From assembly GCA_045652245.1 (NCBI GenBank), contig JAZRTY010000009.1, positions 1 through 25,756 of the forward strand: a stretch of DNA of 25,756 nt, in the 5' to 3' direction. Below the pieces are notes generated by a model. The model had not been told where the DNA came from. It made no database searches and saw only the letters and a program-made list of their open reading frames with translations. Within the stretch, counting starts at the first letter, position 1; every line of letters begins with the position of its first letter. This stretch comes from SIG622 sp045652245. GTDB taxonomy: Bacteria; Bacillota; Clostridia; Oscillospirales; CAG-382. Of this stretch, positions 24,261 through 25,756 are shown piece by piece. The position numbers were made by a program, and so were the translations under genes.

Positions 24261-24418
24261 AAAAACTTTAATATTCAAAAACCCTTACGTCAAACTCCGA
24301 CGTAAGGGTTTTACTGGCTTGTAGGGGCAAGTGATACACACGAAATATAGAATTCTATGTTGTTTTAGTGCAATTGTTATTTATATTTCACTTCGCACAA
24401 CAGGTCGGCGTGATTTTT
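24261..24418. repeat. Left copy of a 157-bp inverted repeat
   Basis: This segment is nearly the reverse complement of 25424-25580. By eye only about six differences plus the end are seen. It contains the hairpin arms 24278-24291/24299-24312 (14-bp stem, loop of 7). The inner part ACTTCGCACAACAGGTCGGCG is shared with 33-53. The pair brackets the DUF2493 and ribbon-helix-helix genes. Confidence 0.85.
24278..24312 (+). terminator. Strong hairpin terminator after the kinase/membrane operon
   Basis: AAAACCCTTACGTC (24278-24291) pairs with 24299-24312 over 14 bp, ending in TTTT. The symmetric form can work in both directions, so it may also stop transcripts of the convergent DUF2493 gene. Confidence 0.75.
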
Positions 24419-24747
24419 CACATTTCAATTATTGTAACCTTTTTGGAGAGCTTTGTAAAAGTATCTATTGTATATTTTGTTCCCCTTGATTTTCCGTCCC
24501 AGAAAGCAATTACCTCATCAGCATATTCTGCAATTTGCACGTTTCTTTTTAGAGGAGCGCCTCGTCCGTATCTTGCGTAATCGGGTAAAAAAACCGTTAA
24601 TTTCAAACCGTGTTCTGTCGCATATTTTTCGGCATCCGTATCAATCCCCTTAGCCCCTCCCGATACTATTTCATCACAGTCCTTTGGAAGATAATCCCCT
24701 AAATTCTCAACACTCAATGTTCGCGAGCCTACAATTGCTACTTTCAT
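24418..24747 (-). CDS. DUF2493/SLOG-superfamily protein
   Basis: The 109-residue protein is a Rossmann-like SLOG-type domain of the DUF2493 kind. N-terminal KVAIVGSRT (2-10), nucleotide-contact loop SGGAKGID (29-36) and C-terminal DGKSRGT (84-90) are the diagnostic motifs. SLOG proteins bind nucleotides or nucleotide-derived ligands; the family includes predicted sensors in conflict systems and relates to DprA-type folds. The stop codon falls at the inner end of the left inverted repeat. The ATG has AAGGAGA upstream. It is divergent from the ribbon-helix-helix gene, with a shared operator-like palindrome between. Specific ligand and role are unknown. Confidence 0.85.
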   Translation of the reverse strand: MKVAIVGSRTLSVENLGDYLPKDCDEIVSGGAKGIDTDAEKYATEHGLKLTVFLPDYARYGRGAPLKRNVQIAEYADEVIAFWDGKSRGTKYTIDTFTKLSKKVTIIEM

Positions 24748-24796
24748 AATTTTGTCTCCTTTTGATTTTATTTTAGTGAATTTTGCGTTTAAATTA

Positions 24797-24820
24797 TTCT
24801 AAAATGGTATAATTTTAGAA
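24797..24820 (+). promoter_or_regulatory. Palindromic operator overlapping an extended -10
   Basis: TTCTAAAA (24797-24804) and TTTTAGAA (24813-24820) flank an 8-nt centre. The centre with the right arm reads TGGTATAAT (24805-24813), an extended -10 promoter pointing to the ribbon-helix-helix gene, so a bound protein would cover the promoter. The likely binder is the small ribbon-helix-helix protein. Confidence 0.65.
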
Positions 24821-24889
24821 TTATATTTTAATATTATATCAAAATGAGTGTAAAATAAAGTCATAATATGTTAATTTTGAGGTTATTTT

Positions 24890-25057
24890 ATGGCTATTAA
24901 AAGTATGTCAATCAGACTCGACTCAGAAATGCTCGACAAACTGCACTATATAGCAGACTATGAGGGTAGAAGTGCGAATGGACAGATTACTGTTCTTATT
25001 CGTGAATGTATTGAAAAATACGAACAGAAGCTTGGGGAATTGAAGTATAAGAAGTAG
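24890..25057 (+). CDS. Ribbon-helix-helix (Arc/MetJ-like) DNA-binding protein
   Basis: The 55-residue protein begins MAIKSMSIRLDSEMLDKLHY, a typical RHH beta-strand and first helix, with the turn EGRSANGQITVLIRECIEKY giving the second helix. Small RHH proteins dimerise and bind short palindromes, commonly as autorepressors or antitoxins. The first strand residues (KSMSIRLD) match the DNA-contacting pattern. GAGG at 24879-24882 is 7 nt before the ATG. The palindrome 24797-24820 about 70 nt upstream fits autoregulation. There is no toxin next to it; the divergent DUF2493 protein is the only partner. Confidence 0.8.
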   Translation: MAIKSMSIRLDSEMLDKLHYIADYEGRSANGQITVLIRECIEKYEQKLGELKYKK

Positions 25058-25075
25058 TTTTTCTTTACAAAAAAG

Positions 25076-25109
25076 AAAACCTTGATACCGAATTGGTGTC
25101 AAGGTTTTT
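25076..25109 (+). terminator. Terminator after the ribbon-helix-helix gene
   Basis: AAAACCTTGATACC (25076-25089) pairs with GGTGTCAAGGTTTT (25095-25108) over 14 bp with one G-T wobble and a 5-nt loop, followed by T at 25109. Confidence 0.8.
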
Positions 25110-25423
25110 GCTGTACAATCCCTCCACCGCCTTCGGTGGTCCCCCTACGGAATCCCTCAGTCTGCTTTGCAGACAGCCTTCGGCCCAGGTCGCAAGTAAA
25201 CTTGCTCCCCTCTTTGGCTAAAAATATGCCTCGGCATATTTTCTTAACGCGTCGAGCCCTTTAGGCAAGGGGGCCTTTGCAAGGGAGGCTCTATAATGAG
25301 GCTTCCCCTTGGGGGGGAGCTGCCAACAAACCTGACTGATGAGGGGTATTTCGGTTTTTATTTTCCCCACATCCGAGTTTTGCTACGCAAAACCCAGCTT
25401 CCCCCGAGGGGGAAGGCTTCTAT
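25110..25423. repeat. Hairpin-rich nested intergenic repeat
   Basis: There is no credible gene in this 314-nt stretch. Several small perfect hairpins are strung together: CCACCG/CGGTGG (25124-25129/25134-25139), GTCTGC/GCAGAC (25160-25165/25169-25174), AAAATATGCC/GGCATATTTT (25221-25230/25233-25242), GTTTTGC/GCAAAAC (25377-25383/25387-25393), CTTCCCCC/GGGGGAAG (25398-25405/25408-25415). Such chains are typical of dispersed intergenic repeats in gut Clostridia. CCTCAG near the left and CTGATGAGGGG near the right look like inverted ends of one element. Confidence 0.7.
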
Positions 25424-25580
25424 AAAAACCACGCCGACCTGTTTCACGAAGTGAAATATAAATAACAATTGCACTAAAACAACATAGAATTCTATATTTC
25501 GTGTGTAGCACTTGCCCTACAAGCCAGTAAAACCCTTACGTCGGAGTTTGACGTAAGGGTTTTTGAATATTAAAGTTTTT
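25424..25580. repeat. Right copy of the 157-bp inverted repeat
   Basis: Inverted partner of 24261-24418. Its hairpin arms 25529-25542/25550-25563 match the left 14-bp stem, with reversed loop. The inner part differs: TTTCACGAAGTGAAAT forms a small palindrome (25442-25457) where the left copy has CACTTCGCAC. Confidence 0.85.
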
Positions 25581-25628
25581 TGCTAAGCTTTTTTTCAAAA
25601 AAGCGTGGGGCGAGCAGCCCCCAAAAGA

Positions 25629-25756
25629 TTACTTGCTCAAATATTCGTGAATAGCTTTAGCAGCAGCCTTGCCGGCGCCCATAGCCGAGATAACAGTTGC
25701 GGCACCTGTAACGGCGTCACCACCTGCGTAAACTGCTTCTTTTGTAGTTTTACCCG
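25629..25756 (-). CDS. Glutamate synthase small subunit-like protein, C-terminal fragment (partial)
   Basis: Only the last 42 codons lie in the window. The translated end GKTTKEAVYAGGDAVTGA is followed by ATVISAMGAGKAAAKAIHEY, the FAD/NAD-binding C-terminus of NADPH-dependent glutamate synthase small-subunit (GltD/GltA) proteins, with the usual GGD and GAATV-x2-AMGAGKxAA pattern. The gene continues beyond the window. The stop codon is 3 nt from the GGGGCxxx repeat module at 25603-25622. The protein would pass NADPH electrons for glutamate formation or act as a related oxidoreductase. Confidence 0.8.
   Translation of the reverse strand, partial: GKTTKEAVYAGGDAVTGAATVISAMGAGKAAAKAIHEYLSK

Noticed and set aside
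1..25756. CRISPR arrays, tRNA or rRNA genes
   Set aside because: No regularly spaced direct repeats and no cloverleaf or rRNA-like segment were noticed; the hairpin repeats at both ends are intergenic repeats with no spacers.

Overview
The window looks like a stretch of chromosome from a low-to-mid GC gut Clostridia bacterium of the Ruminococcaceae/Oscillospiraceae type. This is inferred from strong AGGAGG-like ribosome sites, sigma-A promoters with 17-nt spacers, a TIGR03905-type TSCPD protein, a short archaeal-type ProRS, a Firmicutes-type GroNHTDH galactokinase subfamily, and many hairpin-rich intergenic repeats. The species cannot be fixed from the sequence alone.

Left flank (1-6809), ordinary host genes. 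A minus-strand run holds a TSCPD protein, a phospho-sugar mutase and prolyl-tRNA synthetase. An AraC-type regulator is divergent from glyA (serine hydroxymethyltransferase), which is followed by an NrdG-like radical-SAM activase and a clear terminator at 6839-6871.

Centre (6979-17260), the standout region. A compact phage-head operon holds a small Zn-finger-like protein, small terminase, large terminase, P22-like portal, scaffold, HK97-fold major capsid protein, a small probable decoration protein, a head-tail adaptor, a gp10-like stabilization/nozzle protein and a helical protein of unknown role. It has no integrase, repressor, replication, tail-fibre or lysis gene, and host genes lie on both sides. 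It is driven by a near-consensus sigma-A promoter surrounded by three perfect LexA (SOS) boxes (GAAC-N4-GTTC), with an attenuator-like hairpin in the leader, and it ends at a strong terminator. This suggests a DNA-damage-inducible, head-only particle: a gene-transfer-agent-like or satellite-like domesticated element.

Right of it (17402-22455) is a separately promoted three-gene cassette: a TerB-N/TerB-C protein, a BrxD-like (DUF2791) P-loop ATPase and an Lhr-like DEAD/DEAH helicase. Such genes are known from Ter-linked DNA-processing cassettes and, for the last two, from BREX type 2/6 defence. No other BREX gene is present.

Right flank (22515-25756): a galactokinase-family GHMP kinase overlapping a small membrane protein, then a 1.0-kb segment bounded by nearly identical 157-bp inverted repeats. 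That segment carries a DUF2493/SLOG protein and a divergent ribbon-helix-helix repressor with its own palindromic operator, plus nested hairpin-rich repeats. The window ends in the 3' end of a glutamate synthase small-subunit-like gene on the minus strand.

Working model (inference): DNA damage relieves LexA, the head operon is expressed and DNA is packaged into heads. The neighbouring TerB/ATPase/helicase cassette may process or protect DNA, but functional coupling is not shown by the sequence.
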